A stretch of 64,000 bases of DNA from Epiperipatus broadwayi (taxonomy: Eukaryota > Onychophora > Udeonychophora > Euonychophora > Peripatidae), in assembly GCA_028023455.1 (NCBI GenBank), contig JAQFVV010006199.1, forward strand, positions 4,476,972 through 4,540,971, given 5' to 3'. The position numbers and the translations under genes are program-made. Every line of letters starts with the position of its first letter. The first letter of the stretch is position 1. This document shows, piece after piece, positions 32,835-46,024 of this stretch. The notes beneath the pieces were generated by a model. The model worked only from the letters and a program-made list of their open reading frames with translations, ran no database searches and had not been told where the DNA came from.

Positions 32835-35585
32835 TTATTTTCATCTTAAACTCAAAGGTAAAAGCCAGTAAAAGTAATAATGTTTTCTTATTTATTATAT
32901 GACTAATTATGTTGCCTTTTAAGTTTTTTTTTAGTTAACAGCATTTTTTTCTGAGCCTATTATAATTAGCTATAAAGAAGAAATTAAGGTATTTATAATA
33001 GTAAAGCAAAATAAAGTGAACTTTTTTTGATAATTTAAAATGTAATTCTTTGAAAATAATATACTCATTAAAAAATTAGAATGACATGAATAAATTTGGC
33101 TTATTTCAGAGCAATTGTTATGATGAAAATAGTTTCATAGAATAGTATGTATATTTCTGTTATATGGATAAATAAATAAAAATTCTCAGAAAAATTAGTT
33201 CATTATATTTTAGATTATATATTTGTTTAACTTTCTACGAAAAAATATGCAACTTTTAAGTAAAGGCTAAACTCCTGCAAACATAAATAAATTTTTTTTA
33301 TTATAATGCAACATTATTAAACAAAAATAAAACATTACACGATTCTTCTAGATTACATTTAAATTACATTTGGAAAGTCTAATTTTTTTCTCTTTTCTCC
33401 AAACCCTTTTTTTATAAATATAATCAATCAAAATAAGCTAGAAAACTTATTGTGATACCTTTTTGTATATAATATTATTTTGCAAAATATCAAAAAATAT
33501 TGAAGTTCCCTATATAGTGCCTATAATTTTTGTTTATAAGTGTCCTGAGAATTTGTAATTGCTGACATAATTTCTGGTATATAGTGATAGACAAGCAAAT
33601 TTGTGGATTTATTGTTTATAACTTACAGAATTGGTCATTTTCAATCTATTAGATTGAAGAAAAAAGTTTTCTTCTGGGTAGATATGATGCAAAAGTAGTA
33701 CTTTCTATGAACATAACCAAAATACAGTCTGAAGATATATTTTGGTTTCATCTGTTACATATTAATTACTTATAGAGATAATTGCAGGGCAGATAGAAAG
33801 ATATTAGCATACAAAGCACTTGATATATATTTTTCAAATATTAATTATCATGGTAGATTTTGCAAATGATCTACTTTTTTAATCATTCAGTATTTCCTTT
33901 AACAAATTATTAAATAAATGTAAAATTCACATTAAAATATGTCCAATCCCGTATTAAAAAAGTTTTTTAAATAAAATATTTTTTATAATGATGATATTTT
34001 ATAATAATTTAAATTAATCAACCCAAATAACCATTCCAACCTTTTTTTAACTTAATTAATTTTGCTATTACAATATGAACATTAAAGTTGAAATTCATGC
34101 TAGTAAATCAGCATATTTTTTTCAATATAATAGTTCAACTATGACAAATCATATGCCTCCAAATATTTTTTCAATGGCACCTGCCAGCTAATGTCAATCA
34201 GCTATCAACATTTCGTCATCATTACAAAATTCAATTGTAAAATAAAAACACTTTATTATATCTCATCCTATTCATAATTACAAACTTTATTACATAATTC
34301 AACTATATAATAAAAATAATTAAAACTTCTTTACTTTGCAAAATAATTATTTTCAAACTTTGAAGGTTGGTCTATAATACATTACAATACCGTCTAATGA
34401 AAATTTATAACAAGAAAAAAATTTTATCACATAGGTTTAAATATTTTATTATACACATGAGTAAATATAAATTCGTTATAAAATAGAAACATGCTCTTAA
34501 AATGTATTTAGCCAATACAAACAAAAAAAAATTGCTAGAAAAATCAGTTTCCATTTCTCTCATTATATATATATAACAATTAGTCTAGAAAAATCAGTTT
34601 CCATTTCTCTCATTATATATATATAACAATTAGTCTAGACATTAAAGCGTTTAAGTTAATCACATTAAAATGTATTTATAAAATAGGTAAAATATAATGT
34701 GACTATTTCATTCTGCATATTTTCATATAGTTAAAACTAAATGATTACTTGACAATTTATATGTCGACCAGTTTTATAATTATTAAACAATAAATATATT
34801 GCAAATAAGGGTTAAAAATTATAGATAACTACAATCTGGAAAACAAATTTAGAATAAATACAATGCATCGTAAGTGTAGTAATATTTTATATATTATTTG
34901 AATATAGATAAATGTAAGCAAACATGTGAGAAATAAACTATATTTATCTTATATAAATGAAGCAAACAATCTAAATTTTTATTTCATTTTAAAATTATTT
35001 TGCATTAGTGGACGTTTATAAAGTATACAAAGTATTAAAAAAAATTGTGCCTAATAAATATATTTTTCTAATTTATATATTTGTAATATAAATTAGCATT
35101 GTTTGTTTGGGTATATATATATAAAATAAAATAATATTAGTGAACAATTATCTGCTTATAACTCTAGAATCAACTTTAAAAAATAACTTCAATATATTTT
35201 TTTAAAAGATAACTTTTAAAATCTCTTAAAGAAGTCTGCCTGTCACACAAAAATTTTTAAACCTGTAATTCCAACAAAAAAATAATCCTCTTTAAAATTT
35301 TAGGAAGGACAAAAATTATTTTTTGTTGTTGTTATTCTTATTAAGAATAAATTGTCGTGACTGATCTGATGTTCTACTTTTTTAACTAATCATTTAGTAA
35401 TCTTTGTATAAATAAGAAAGTTTGCAAATCATAATGATTACTTTAAGTTATCTGCCAAATAAAAAACAATTAAGTATTGGTTTATTATTAATGGAGAGAT
35501 GAGAAAATATTGTTCAATTGTGCAAGAAATAAATTCATAATAGGCAAGTGATATTTCTAAAGCGATATTTAACATTATGAATAAT
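32835..35585. other. AT-rich sequence, one short tandem duplication
   Basis: No gene seen. A perfect 50 bp tandem duplication lies at 34535-34634 (starting ctagaaaaatcagtttcc, with a TA run in each unit). It includes several poly-A/T tracts. Confidence 0.55.
34535..34634 (+). repeat. Perfect 50 bp tandem duplication
   Basis: Two identical units start at 34535 and 34585 with no differences, so the duplication is recent. Confidence 0.95.
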
Positions 35586-35589
35586 ATTT

Positions 35590-35830
35590 CTATAGTGTAA
35601 TTTTTATTACATCGCTCTCGCACAAGGTAGGGACTGGTTTCTATCGGCTTTTAACAACTTGTGGACGGATGTAGTCATAAACATATAACCAAAGACATAT
35701 GAAAAGTTATATAATCCCCAAGATGCACATTTCATGCTGAACCAGCATTCATCAGCTGGCCCAGATCACATTCTCTTACATATATCTTTATCGTTGTTCT
35801 GTATATATAGTTAACGAATTACTACAGTTT
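35590..35830 (-). mobile_element. Ribozyme repeat family B, single unit
   Basis: It shares 'gactggtttctatcggctttt', 'catataaccaaagacat' and 'atttaactat/tagttaacgaatt' type blocks with copies at 37.15-37.40 kb (same strand) and 37.44-38.03 kb (opposite strand). It carries the best preserved hammerhead in the window. Confidence 0.65.
35716..35775 (-). ncRNA. Type I hammerhead ribozyme, family B (best preserved)
   Basis: On the minus strand CTGATGA (35749-35755) is followed by a perfect six-pair stem II ATGCTG/CAGCAT with loop GTT, then GAAA (35730-35733). Stem III is A-U, U-A, G-C around a UG loop, ending in the cleavage triplet AUC. Stem I has an inner helix CCAG/TTGG and an outer helix TGATC/GATTA across an asymmetric internal loop. 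All conserved core positions are present. Cleavage activity is inferred from structure only. Confidence 0.85.
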
Positions 35831-36059
35831 AATTGTAATATTCAAAAAAAAAATCCTATTCTTATGCTAATTAATTTATTTCAATGTTTTAAACATTGGC
35901 TAAAAATAAGTTTTATACAATATATATATAGGCAATGGCTGAGCATGATTTTGCCCAGTGAAGCCAGATTCATAGTGCTCACGAGTTGCAGGATCTGTTG
36001 CATAATTTATTTAGAACATTAATTTATATAAATTAATAATTCACATATTCCATTTTTTA

Positions 36060-36700
36060 GATAGTTGAACACTGTTTTTTTTTTATTGATTATGTGAGAA
36101 TTGTTAGAAGTGAACTATGCCTCTTTTACCTTTCACTTTCTGTCATCATGTTCAATACATGGTTTCTGGGGCAAAAATGCGGCCACCCTGTCTGTGCTTT
36201 AAGAAAATAGATTTATAAAAAAGATCTATATAAAATCAATTTTAACCGAAATAAATTAATCAATACAGTTAAGAAATTTTATAATAGACTAAAGCAGGCA
36301 CACATGTAACAGGTAGATAATAAACCATGAATAAGTTCGTCTTATTGAAGCTGTCAGACAAAATGAAGAAATTCTGCTGAAATATGTATAGTGCAAATCC
36401 GACAACTCCCCTAATTTAAACAGAGTATTAAATAATACAAAGAATAAAGTATCTCAGGATCAAATTTCCCAAACTGTTTATGAAATTAAATGCAGTAATT
36501 ATTCTTGTAGATTTGTATTATAGGTGTCTTGTGCAAATATTGCCACCAGACTCTTACAACTAAGTACTTATACAAACATTTGGAAAACGATCTGAATATA
36601 AACAGTTTAACTATATTTTCGACCCAGTATGCTGAATGTGATGACAGAAAGCAAAAGGTAAAAGAAGTGTGATTTATTTCTAACAATTTCCGCGCCATCG
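36060..36700. mobile_element. PLE-5: inverted GIY-YIG fragment pair
   Basis: On the plus strand at about 36390-36690, translation gives KVSQDQISQTVYEIKCSNYS, then CRFV, then with a frame break VSCANIATRLL. This resembles the PLE 'VYEIPC..C..YVGQS...IATRL.EH' region. The 3' part 'gtgatgacagaaagcaaaag' with taaaagaa and ttctaacaatt is mirrored on the minus strand at 36075-36160, so the unit is an inverted pair centred near 36380. The left arm has a frame ending in the same MTES-R-stop-K tail. Confidence 0.55.
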
Positions 36701-36782
36701 ATAAAGAGACAACTATCTAAAAAAATGTAATATATATTAATTTACATAAATTAGCATTCCAAATAAACATCTGGTAAAGCGA

Positions 36783-36880
36783 ATATACTCACAGAAAGGG
36801 TAATTTTTTTAATATTTAGCTTTATTGCTAGGCAGTAATAAAGCTAAATATTTAAAAAAACTATTTTTTCTGTAAGTATA
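36783..36880. repeat. Foldback hairpin of about 98 bp
   Basis: Arms of about 47 bp pair around a three-base loop. The inner 16 bp (aatatttagctttatt with its reverse) are perfect. Confidence 0.85.
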
Positions 36881-37710
36881 TTTATTTTATCAGACATTAC
36901 ATTTGCTCAGAAAATAAGAAAATTAGTATACAATGCAATCTGCAGTTCATGAGTGCTATTAATGTTGTCACCAGCTGAAAATGCATCCAACTGTTGTCTA
37001 CACACACACATATATTGTTTAAAAATCTCTTCTTAGCCAACGTTCATACTTCACAAAGTTGAACTAAATCAATTATTGTTTAATTGATAATTGCCAAACT
37101 TACTGCAGTCATAACTTTGACACAAACAACTTGATGGTAATTTTTATTAGTCATTATCTACTGCTCTCACCCAAGATGAGGACTAGTTTCTATTCACTTT
37201 TAACACCTTGTGGAAGGACATAATCATAAACATATGACCAAAGATGTGAAAAAATCTATAATTCTTACGATGCACATTTTATACTGAACCAGCACTCATA
37301 GTTGACCTGGATCACATTTTCTTACATATATCTTTATCATTGTTTAGTATGTATAGACAAGTAATTACTATAATTTAATTAATAAGTATCAAACTTACTG
37401 CTGTCACAACTGTGACGTAAACAACTTGATGTAAGAATATTAATAATTATTATTATTCATAATATTTCTATAGTGCAATTTTCATTACTGCCCTCTTGCA
37501 AGATAATGACTGGCTTATCATCTTTTTTATGTCTCTAGAATATGGTTATAATTACACTCTTCCACAAGGTTTTAAAAGTGGATAGAAATCAGTCCCTACA
37601 TTAAATTAGAATGGTGTAATGAAAATTACACTATAGAAATATTATATGTAATGACTAATACAAAAATTGTAATATACCTTCATTAAATTGTTGGGGGCAA
37701 AGTTGTGAAA

Positions 37711-37771
37711 GCAGTAAGTAAGCTTGGCACTTGTTAATTAGGCAGTAAGTAAGCTTGGCACTTGTTAATTA
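37711..37771 (+). repeat. 31 bp tandem duplication
   Basis: Units at 37711 and 37742 start gcagtaagtaagcttggcac and are identical across their length. Confidence 0.9.
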
Positions 37772-37837
37772 AACTGTAATAATTCCTTATCTATGTATAA
37801 TAAACAATGATAAAATTATGTGTAAAAGAGTGTGGTC

Positions 37838-37885
37838 TGGGCCAACTGACAAGTGCTGATTCAGAATGGAAAGTGCATGTCTTTG
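37838..37885 (+). ncRNA. Decayed hammerhead, family B
   Basis: It has CTGACAA, a weakened stem II (GTGCTGATTCAGAATG), GAAA, then GTGCATGTC. It aligns to the 35.72 kb copy. Box one carries changes at normally invariant positions. Confidence 0.45.
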
Positions 37886-38207
37886 GTTATATGTTTATGA
37901 TTACACCACTCCACCCTGTTAAAAGTGGATAAAAACTAGTCCCTATCATATATGAGAGTGGTATAGTAAAAATTACACTATAGAAACATTATTCATAATG
38001 ACTAATAAAAATTATTAATATACTTCCATCGATATTTAATCATAGTTGTATATATTTTTTATATTTCATTATACATTTTGAAGTTATTTTTCAAACACAC
38101 AAAATCATTTTGACAAAAACACAATCTATTTTCTTTTATATTAATAATAACGTATATGCATATATCAATGGATGGTTTGTAGTTTAGTTTTATATTACTT
38201 TTCTTGT

Positions 38208-38265
38208 TGACACTGATGATAATCCTCTGAGTGGATCATGAACTAAGGATTTTCAGTGCTCAATT
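38208..38265 (+). ncRNA. Possible decayed PLE-type hammerhead motif
   Basis: CTGATGA (38213-38219) is followed by an ATCC/GGAT hairpin and then GAAC in place of GAAA, and 'tttcagtgctca' further on can pair with the upstream 'tgacactga'. The order is that of a PLE 3' end, but the second box is changed and no coding remnant adjoins. Confidence 0.35.
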
Positions 38266-38480
38266 CCCACTTAAATTTCAAATATCATAAAATCTTTTTA
38301 ATATATATATATAATACAATATTTTTAATGAATATTTAGATGAAAATTTTGAATGTGTGGTGTTATCCATTTACATCAACTTAATTAGAAAGCACTTAAC
38401 CTAGAACAACTGCTCCAGGCCAAGAGTCATATATATATATATATATATATATAATGTTTTCATGGTTATATGATATAGAT

Positions 38481-38541
38481 AAATTATTATTTTGGGGACT
38501 AAACCAAATATCACACGGTTTAGTCCCCAAAATAATAATTT
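38481..38541. repeat. Perfect 25 bp inverted repeat hairpin
   Basis: Positions 38481-38505 and 38517-38541 are exact reverse complements (core ttttggggactaaacc), around an 11-base loop and with TA runs outside. No mismatch is seen. Confidence 0.95.
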
Positions 38542-38739
38542 ATATATATATATATATAACTTTCTCTAACCTTTGATAATTTAATGGAAAATACTGATGT
38601 AGATCTTGTTGTAGGTGAAGTAAAAAACTATTCTAACTTTAATTGCATATTCTGTATACTTATTTAAATATTTGAAAAATAAACTAAGATATGGAGAAAT
38701 GAAGTAAGTTGTATTATGACTAAATATTATTAAAACAGG

Positions 38740-38910
38740 CAAAACTCTCTATATGTGTTGCCACTCAGTGCAAGCCATAGTAATCAATGGATGCCAGAAG
38801 GCTTGTGCATAAAATCCACATCTAGTGCCTATCCATCCAATATCCCCAGACTAGTTTCTGGCTTGTAGCCTTCATCAGTGAGGAGCCTTGGATCTGAGTG
38901 CACTGCAGAT
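38740..38910 (-). mobile_element. Ribozyme repeat family E, partial unit
   Basis: It matches the 3' part of an E monomer (aaaactc...tgttgccactca, 'caatggatgccagaaggctt', hammerhead, 'gatctgagtgcactgcag') and stops at about 38910. It is a single minus-strand piece. Confidence 0.75.
38835..38893 (-). ncRNA. Type I hammerhead ribozyme, family E (intact core)
   Basis: On the minus strand: ATCCAA-GGC-TCCTCA, CTGATGA, stem II GGCT/AGCC around ACA, GAAA, CTAGTC, TGGGGA-TA-TTGGAT. Stem II is one pair longer than in the 24.99 kb copy. Both stem I helices are intact, as is GUC. Stem III is two pairs around UA. The only irregularity is an A-A mismatch at the base of stem II. Confidence 0.82.
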
Positions 38911-38929
38911 CATCTTGCTTTTAACATGA

Positions 38930-39775
38930 TCATTATAATTTTTTTCAACATTTTTTAAAAATTTCTTTAGCTCAAAGAATATAACTATTTTTTGCAATGC
39001 CTATATAATTCTAAATGCATCTTAATAATATAAAGAAACTGTTAAATTTTTTGATATGTCTTTAAATATTGCAGATAATGTTAACAGGATAACAAACAAT
39101 GGTAAAACTATTTTTGAAAATGATTGAGTGATACTGCTTGTTTATAATATTGCTTTCAGACAGAAATATCTATAAAATTATGTATTTATCCATCCAATTT
39201 ATTTTTTTCAATTTATTTATCAATAACATTTCAAAACTTCTAATCATTTTTTTTTCACTTTTCATAATTTTAAAGTTTCTGCAAGATATAAAGATGCATT
39301 CAAAAAAATATATATTAATTAAGGTTTTTCAAAATTCTATTTTAATTATCAACTATTATTTTGTATTTCTAGTATTCATAATTCAAACTTTTTTTATCTG
39401 TCATCGCTTTTGTATTTTAATACTTTTCTATTTAATTAGAACATTATATTATAGCATTTTGTTTAAATATCTAAATAAATATTTATGATGTTAAAGTAAT
39501 ATATTGTTCATGTTAATCAATTTGTACAAATTAAGAAATTTTGTATAAATTATACTATGTACATGCATGTTTAAATAAATTATGATTGTCACTTTTAACA
39601 TAAATATATTACGGAGATTATTAAAATCGTTCGGAAAAATAAATTTGTACAGATTAAATACATTATTGCAAATTAGTTTTTTTTTCTATTGGTATGTTTT
39701 ATTATTATGCATGGCCATGCACAGAAGTGTTCTCTCATCAAAAATCCGTAGAGACAACAAACATATTAAAAAAAA
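38930..39775. other. AT-rich sequence without recognised features
   Basis: A 116-codon plus-strand frame at 39138-39488 is almost all Ile, Leu, Phe, Asn and Tyr. That is what AT-rich non-coding DNA gives by chance, and no domain is visible. Confidence 0.5.
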
Positions 39776-40714
<939 letters not shown>

Positions 40715-40799
40715 TTGTACTAATAAAGATGCTATCTAATACTAGAAAACCAATTAAAGTAAAAAACATGACATTAGAATTAGTAATTTACAAAGAATA

Positions 40800-41795
40800 A
40801 AATTAGAAAGAGAAAGACTTTTAACCTTTTTCATATGTGCCTTAAACTTTTGTATAATAGCCAAACAATGTAGTTTTTGACTATAGAGGGAAAGCTTCAA
40901 CACAAGATAGGAACTTTATAAAGGTAAGATGGCCATCTTCTCTTTAATCTAAATTCTTATTTACACAGACCAATTCTAAATATCTTGGTCTGAGAACATA
41001 AAGATATTATTCTTTTCACATTCAATCCACTAGTTCCTTTCACAAATTAACTTACATGAAACTTTGCAATTTACAATGAGTTAATATTTAAGATCTTGTT
41101 TTTTTAATGAAAATATAGAAACTAATGTAACATTCTAAATTATTTATTAAGCACACAGTACAACTGTAATTATAAAGATTCTTAATGTTTTTCACATGCA
41201 CCTTAAACATTTGTATAATAGCCAAATGATGTTGTTTTTGACTATAGAGGGAACTTTCAAACCTCAACACATGATAAGACTTTTTAAAGATAAGTGTGGC
41301 TATCTTATCTTTAACTAAATTCTTATTTATATAGGCCAATCTGAAGTATTTTGATTTGAGAGTGTGAAGATATTACTGTCTTCACATTTAATTCAGTATT
41401 GGCTTTTGCAAATTAACTTATGTGAAATCTTACAATGCACTTAATAGATAATCGGAATGTTGCATTAGTTTTTATATTTCCAATAAAAAAAAGTTCTTAA
41501 ATATTAACTCATTATAAATTATGAAACAAAAGAGTGGATTAAATGTGAAGACAATAATATCTTCACACTCTCAAATCAAGATGCTTCAGATTGGTTTTTA
41601 TAAATAAGAATTTAGGTTAAAGATAAGATGGCCACTTTTATCTTTATAAAGTCCCTATCTTGTGTTGATGTTTGAGAGTTCCCTCTATAGTTAAAAACTA
41701 CATCATTTCGCTATTATACAAATGTTTAAAATGCATGTGAAAAAGTTAAAAGCCTTTTTCTTTTTAATTACAGACTTACTGTGTGCTTAATAAAT
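40800..41795. repeat. Family F: tandem and inverted units of about 361 bp
   Basis: Two minus-oriented units (the 'gccaaa.aatgt.gtttttgac' block at 40860 and 41221, period 361) face a plus-oriented unit at 41510-41795, with the centre near 41460. Conserved blocks are ctatagaggga, 'aagat(a/g)agatggcca' and 'tgaagatattatt.tcttcaca'. It is non-coding. The layout equals families D and E, but I see no CTGATGA...GAAA pair. Confidence 0.7.
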
Positions 41796-41799
41796 AATC

Positions 41800-44700
41800 A
41801 GAACATTACATAGAATAAAATTATAATTTTGAATATTATTATAAAATTGTTAAAATTATATTTTTCATGTAACATTTAACATGGCATATTAGTTGTGTGT
41901 TTTTTTAATTTATTTAGTTGTCTGTGCATCATTCTGTTAGGGTTGTCTCATCTTCAATGCATACACATCAATCTCCTCTGATCTTTAGCACTTATGTTTT
42001 AAGCTAAGTAAAGTAAGATTGTTACTCTGAAAACTACAGTGATGATGTCAGAAAGTAAAGTAGACATATATTATCTTTCTTAGAACAATGTGATGCTCAG
42101 AATGTGGGTTAATAAAATTCAAATATTGTACATTCAAATAAATCTTCATAAATAAATGCTAAATGCAACTATGAGATAGGATTTGCTGTATGATGACCAG
42201 GAAATATAACCAGAATACCTGATCTGATATAATTATTTATATAAGGAACTAAAGATTTGCATCATCAAAATCTCTTTTTGATTAAATGTTAATTAAAATT
42301 TAAATATTAATTAATCTTTGGGTAAATTGATAAGATACATATTGTTTTACAATAATTCATATATACACTGGAAGCATTATTTATACATTAATATATGTAT
42401 AAGATAGAAGTCATCAGTATAAATACCATCAGAAGCAGCAGGAAGGGGATTTCAAATCCAAAAGATTATCTCAAAAACCACTCTAAAAATGCATTATTGA
42501 TTATTTTAATGAAGTAGATCAAGTTGAAGATAAAATACAAAGCACAATGAAGGCTTACTAATAAGATAATTATTGTTTACATTTTGGAGATTTTCAAGTA
42601 AAGTTTTATGCAAAATCAGTAAAGCTAGGAAGATATTTTTCAATATAGTAAGACTATTATATCCACACCATTTATTACATATACTGAAATTTACATATAG
42701 CACTGTATTTTTATATAAAATGTTTATATATATATGGTATCTACTGAAATTTGAAATCAATTTTAATATGTGGTGAAATGCCAGTTGTAATTTTTTTCTT
42801 CTCCTTTTTTGATTTTAATAGGGAATACAGTAATCTTGAGAGCATTGGAATATATTGCTATGACAACATATAATATTAATAAAAATGTTTATTATTAATT
42901 GTAATGTATAAAAAAATTATGAAATAACTTCATTCATTTTAAAAATGAATGTGTAAGTAATAAAGTTTATAGTCTTTATAAAGTTATTATTATTTTTCTT
43001 TATTAGTATATTTTTATTACTGCATTCACAATTGTAGATTACAAATAATACACCCAAATATTTAATGTATGCAGTATGTTTGGTAAATAATATAATCTAA
43101 ATTGTTTAGTTTATATTAGGGTGAAAGAATTCTATTGGTATTTTAAGATGTAAATATTGTATATTATATGTGTAATAATTATAAAATATTTATTTTTATT
43201 TGTTGTTATTATTGTGTAAATAAGTTTTTATTTATGGGATGCTAGCTGAAATTGACCAAAGAGTTAATGCAGAGCATTGCTATAGTTTCTCTGGCATCAA
43301 TTGAAAAATTAATAAATATGACTAAATAGTTTAAACTAACTCTCTTGTGTCTTAGATTCAATAGAAGTGAATCTAAGTTTCTTCATATAATATTATTTAT
43401 TTATTTATTCTTAAAAGTATGTGATTATCAAGACTGTATAAAATGATGGGGTGAATTCAATACTATTTTCCCATTAACTGGATACATTTATCAAAGATTT
43501 GTGAAAAGTGACAATTTATTGAAAGAATGAAAATTAATTCATAGCATTTAAAATCATCAGAATATATCTCTGCTGTTAGAAATTAATATTATCTACTTTT
43601 CAATGAGAGGATCTAAGTGCTAACAATAAAACATGTACACAAGGATTATGTTTATTTGCTGATACAATTTTGAGACCGATGAATTATTTACACACAAGAT
43701 ATAAATTGGATCAATTTACATCAAATTGTCATGAATGAAATTAGTGTCTGTTAATGTGTAATGTTTTATGAATCAAATACTTGTTAAAGGAAAGGATATT
43801 TACATTGCATTGTCATCAATATAAACCAGTGTTTGCTTACTTATAATGTCACATAAACCAAATACCTGCTACATAAAAGGATATTTTGGATATCTTTAAA
43901 AAATATCATAACTAACAAAATATGCTTCAAATCTAATAATCTTCCATGATATTTCTATTTTTTTCTCTGGAATAACAAAATAGTTCTTGATCGTGGTTCA
44001 AAAATAGATCTTAGAACTAGGGTACTGTTTTGAAAATGACATATTTGTGGATAATTAATCAGGTCATTTGCTAATATATATTATTGTTGTTGTTGTTATA
44101 TATATAATTGTATAGGATATAAACGGTAGCATAATTTAAGTTAAATAGGGATTTATTTTACATATATATAAAATATAACAGAGTTATATTTTTCTAAATT
44201 CAAATTTATGTTGTATAGTTTTATAATTATAATTTTAAAATATTTATCTCTTTACTTGTTGACTATAAATTAATTTCAAGTATGTTTTTAATTCTCTTAG
44301 AACAACATAAATGAATAGGTTGATTCATCTTTAGTGTATTTTTTATTTCAATTAACTATTTTTTTATATAAAGTTTAATTATGTCCTGTACTCTGTTGTA
44401 TTTTGAAATGGCCATATGTATTACAACATGTTTGTGTTACATAAATATACATTTTAATCTTAGCATTTGATATGTGAAGTTTGATGTACATGTACCTATT
44501 TAATTTAAAAGAATTAATGTCAATTGAGAACCTATTGTATAAGGCATAATCAAATCATATGTATATATTTTAAATGTTTATAGGGTTTTCCATATATATT
44601 TGCCATATATATAATTATTTTATTTAAATTGTATCCATTTGTTATTGAATCTTGATTTAATTTCAAACAAGAAATCTTGTTTCATTCTCATTCAATTCTC

Positions 44701-46020
44701 CAATGCAAATTTATTGCCTAATGGTACTTGGATAGCATACTATTCATGAGTTGACTATACAACAAACTTCATTAGAAGCAATTACAAAATTGTTTTAAAA
44801 TAAAACCACAGGATGGGTAAGAGAATATAATTACGTATATTTTTTGTATTGAAGTTAATGTTTATTATCTACCAAGTATAGATTTTTATACAGTAATAAA
44901 TTAAGTGATTTGATATTCTTAAATATTTCATAAATAATTAGAAACTTATTGTAATTATATTGTTAGTTACAAGTAGCAATTATATTAAGATAGAAATTAT
45001 ATCTGAATTGATTCAATGATTAATAAAGATACAACTATGATAATTATTGAAGATGAGTAAAAATACTTGCAATTAAATATTCGCATATTTTGTTTTAAAT
45101 CATTATTGATTATGATGTACATTATGTTAAGTCAATATTCAACCATAAAGATAGTAATCTTATTCGACTAGAAAGGGCTGGTAATAATAATAAATTTTGT
45201 TCTGTTACAAATTAGAATCATTTGCTTTAATTATATTTAAAATTCATTGTTGCAAATTGTAAATTCAGTTTAGATATTAAATTTTAATATTAATATTTGA
45301 TTATGATAAGCTCTAATAATCTTTTATATGTTTTGTTAAATTGAAGAGTAGTTGGATATGATTTGTCCATAACATTTGAATGAGCATCAAATAGGAATCT
45401 ATCATTTATTTTATATATTGATGTAAGTGGATATTATAAATTTTAATGTTATCTAATAGAATGATTTGATTTTATAGTATTATAATTTGGTAAAAATGGA
45501 GAGATATGTTAGGTTAATGGATTTTGTATTATTATTATTAAGTATTTAATCTTATTACAATTGACTTAATTAATAAGCACATATTGGTATTAGTGGAATA
45601 GCCTAGCTAAGTTAGTATTATTTTATTTTGTTATACTTAGAAATCAATTAGTGAAACATATATTTATTCAGATATCATTGATATTTTAGATTTGTAGGGC
45701 ATATTAAATTATTATTAACTATAAATATAAATAACTTTTAGTATAAGTTTGTGATACTATAAAGTGTTTTGATTCATAAGGAATATTAAGGTTTATTGGT
45801 CTATTTTTTATTATTTTATTATATTATAAGTAATTTATATAATAAGCATAGATCATTGCTTATAGGATAATGATATTTGGTTTTATTGCTTTATCTTTAA
45901 TCTATTGCTAATAATGTTCATATTTTTAGGATAGCTTGAAACAATGATTTTTACTTATTTTCTATCCATTCTAAATGCTATTTGAATTTATGAGTTTACA
46001 ACAAAGATTACTATCATTGT
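41800..46020. other. AT-rich sequence without recognised features
   Basis: I see no gene, element or structured RNA that I can support. Short overlapping frames at 42506-42776 on both strands are AT-rich noise. Small GTT and TA runs occur near 44080. Confidence 0.55.
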
Positions 46021-46024
46021 GTTA

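Larger units (their letters stand above)
37150..38030. mobile_element. Ribozyme repeat family B, inverted cluster
   Basis: A minus-oriented unit at 37150-37400 is followed by plus-oriented units at 37440-37650 and 37800-38030. All share 'ttatattgcagtgtaatttt'-like ends (atagtgtaattttcatta), a 'ccttgtggaagg' block and 'catatgaccaaag'. Hammerheads in the 37.27-37.31 kb (minus) and 37.84-37.89 kb (plus) units are decayed: the first has CTATGAG for box one and AAAA for GAAA, the second CTGACAA with GAAA intact. Confidence 0.55.

Noticed and set aside
34185-34235. Minus-strand gatgacgaaatgttgatagc resembling a PLE 3' end
   Set aside because: Only a short string fits. No first box with stem II and no adjacent PLE coding remnant was seen.
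39138-39488. A 116-codon frame that might be read as a membrane protein
   Set aside because: Its high Ile, Leu, Phe and Tyr content follows from AT-rich DNA. There is no initiation context, conserved motif or intron structure to support it.
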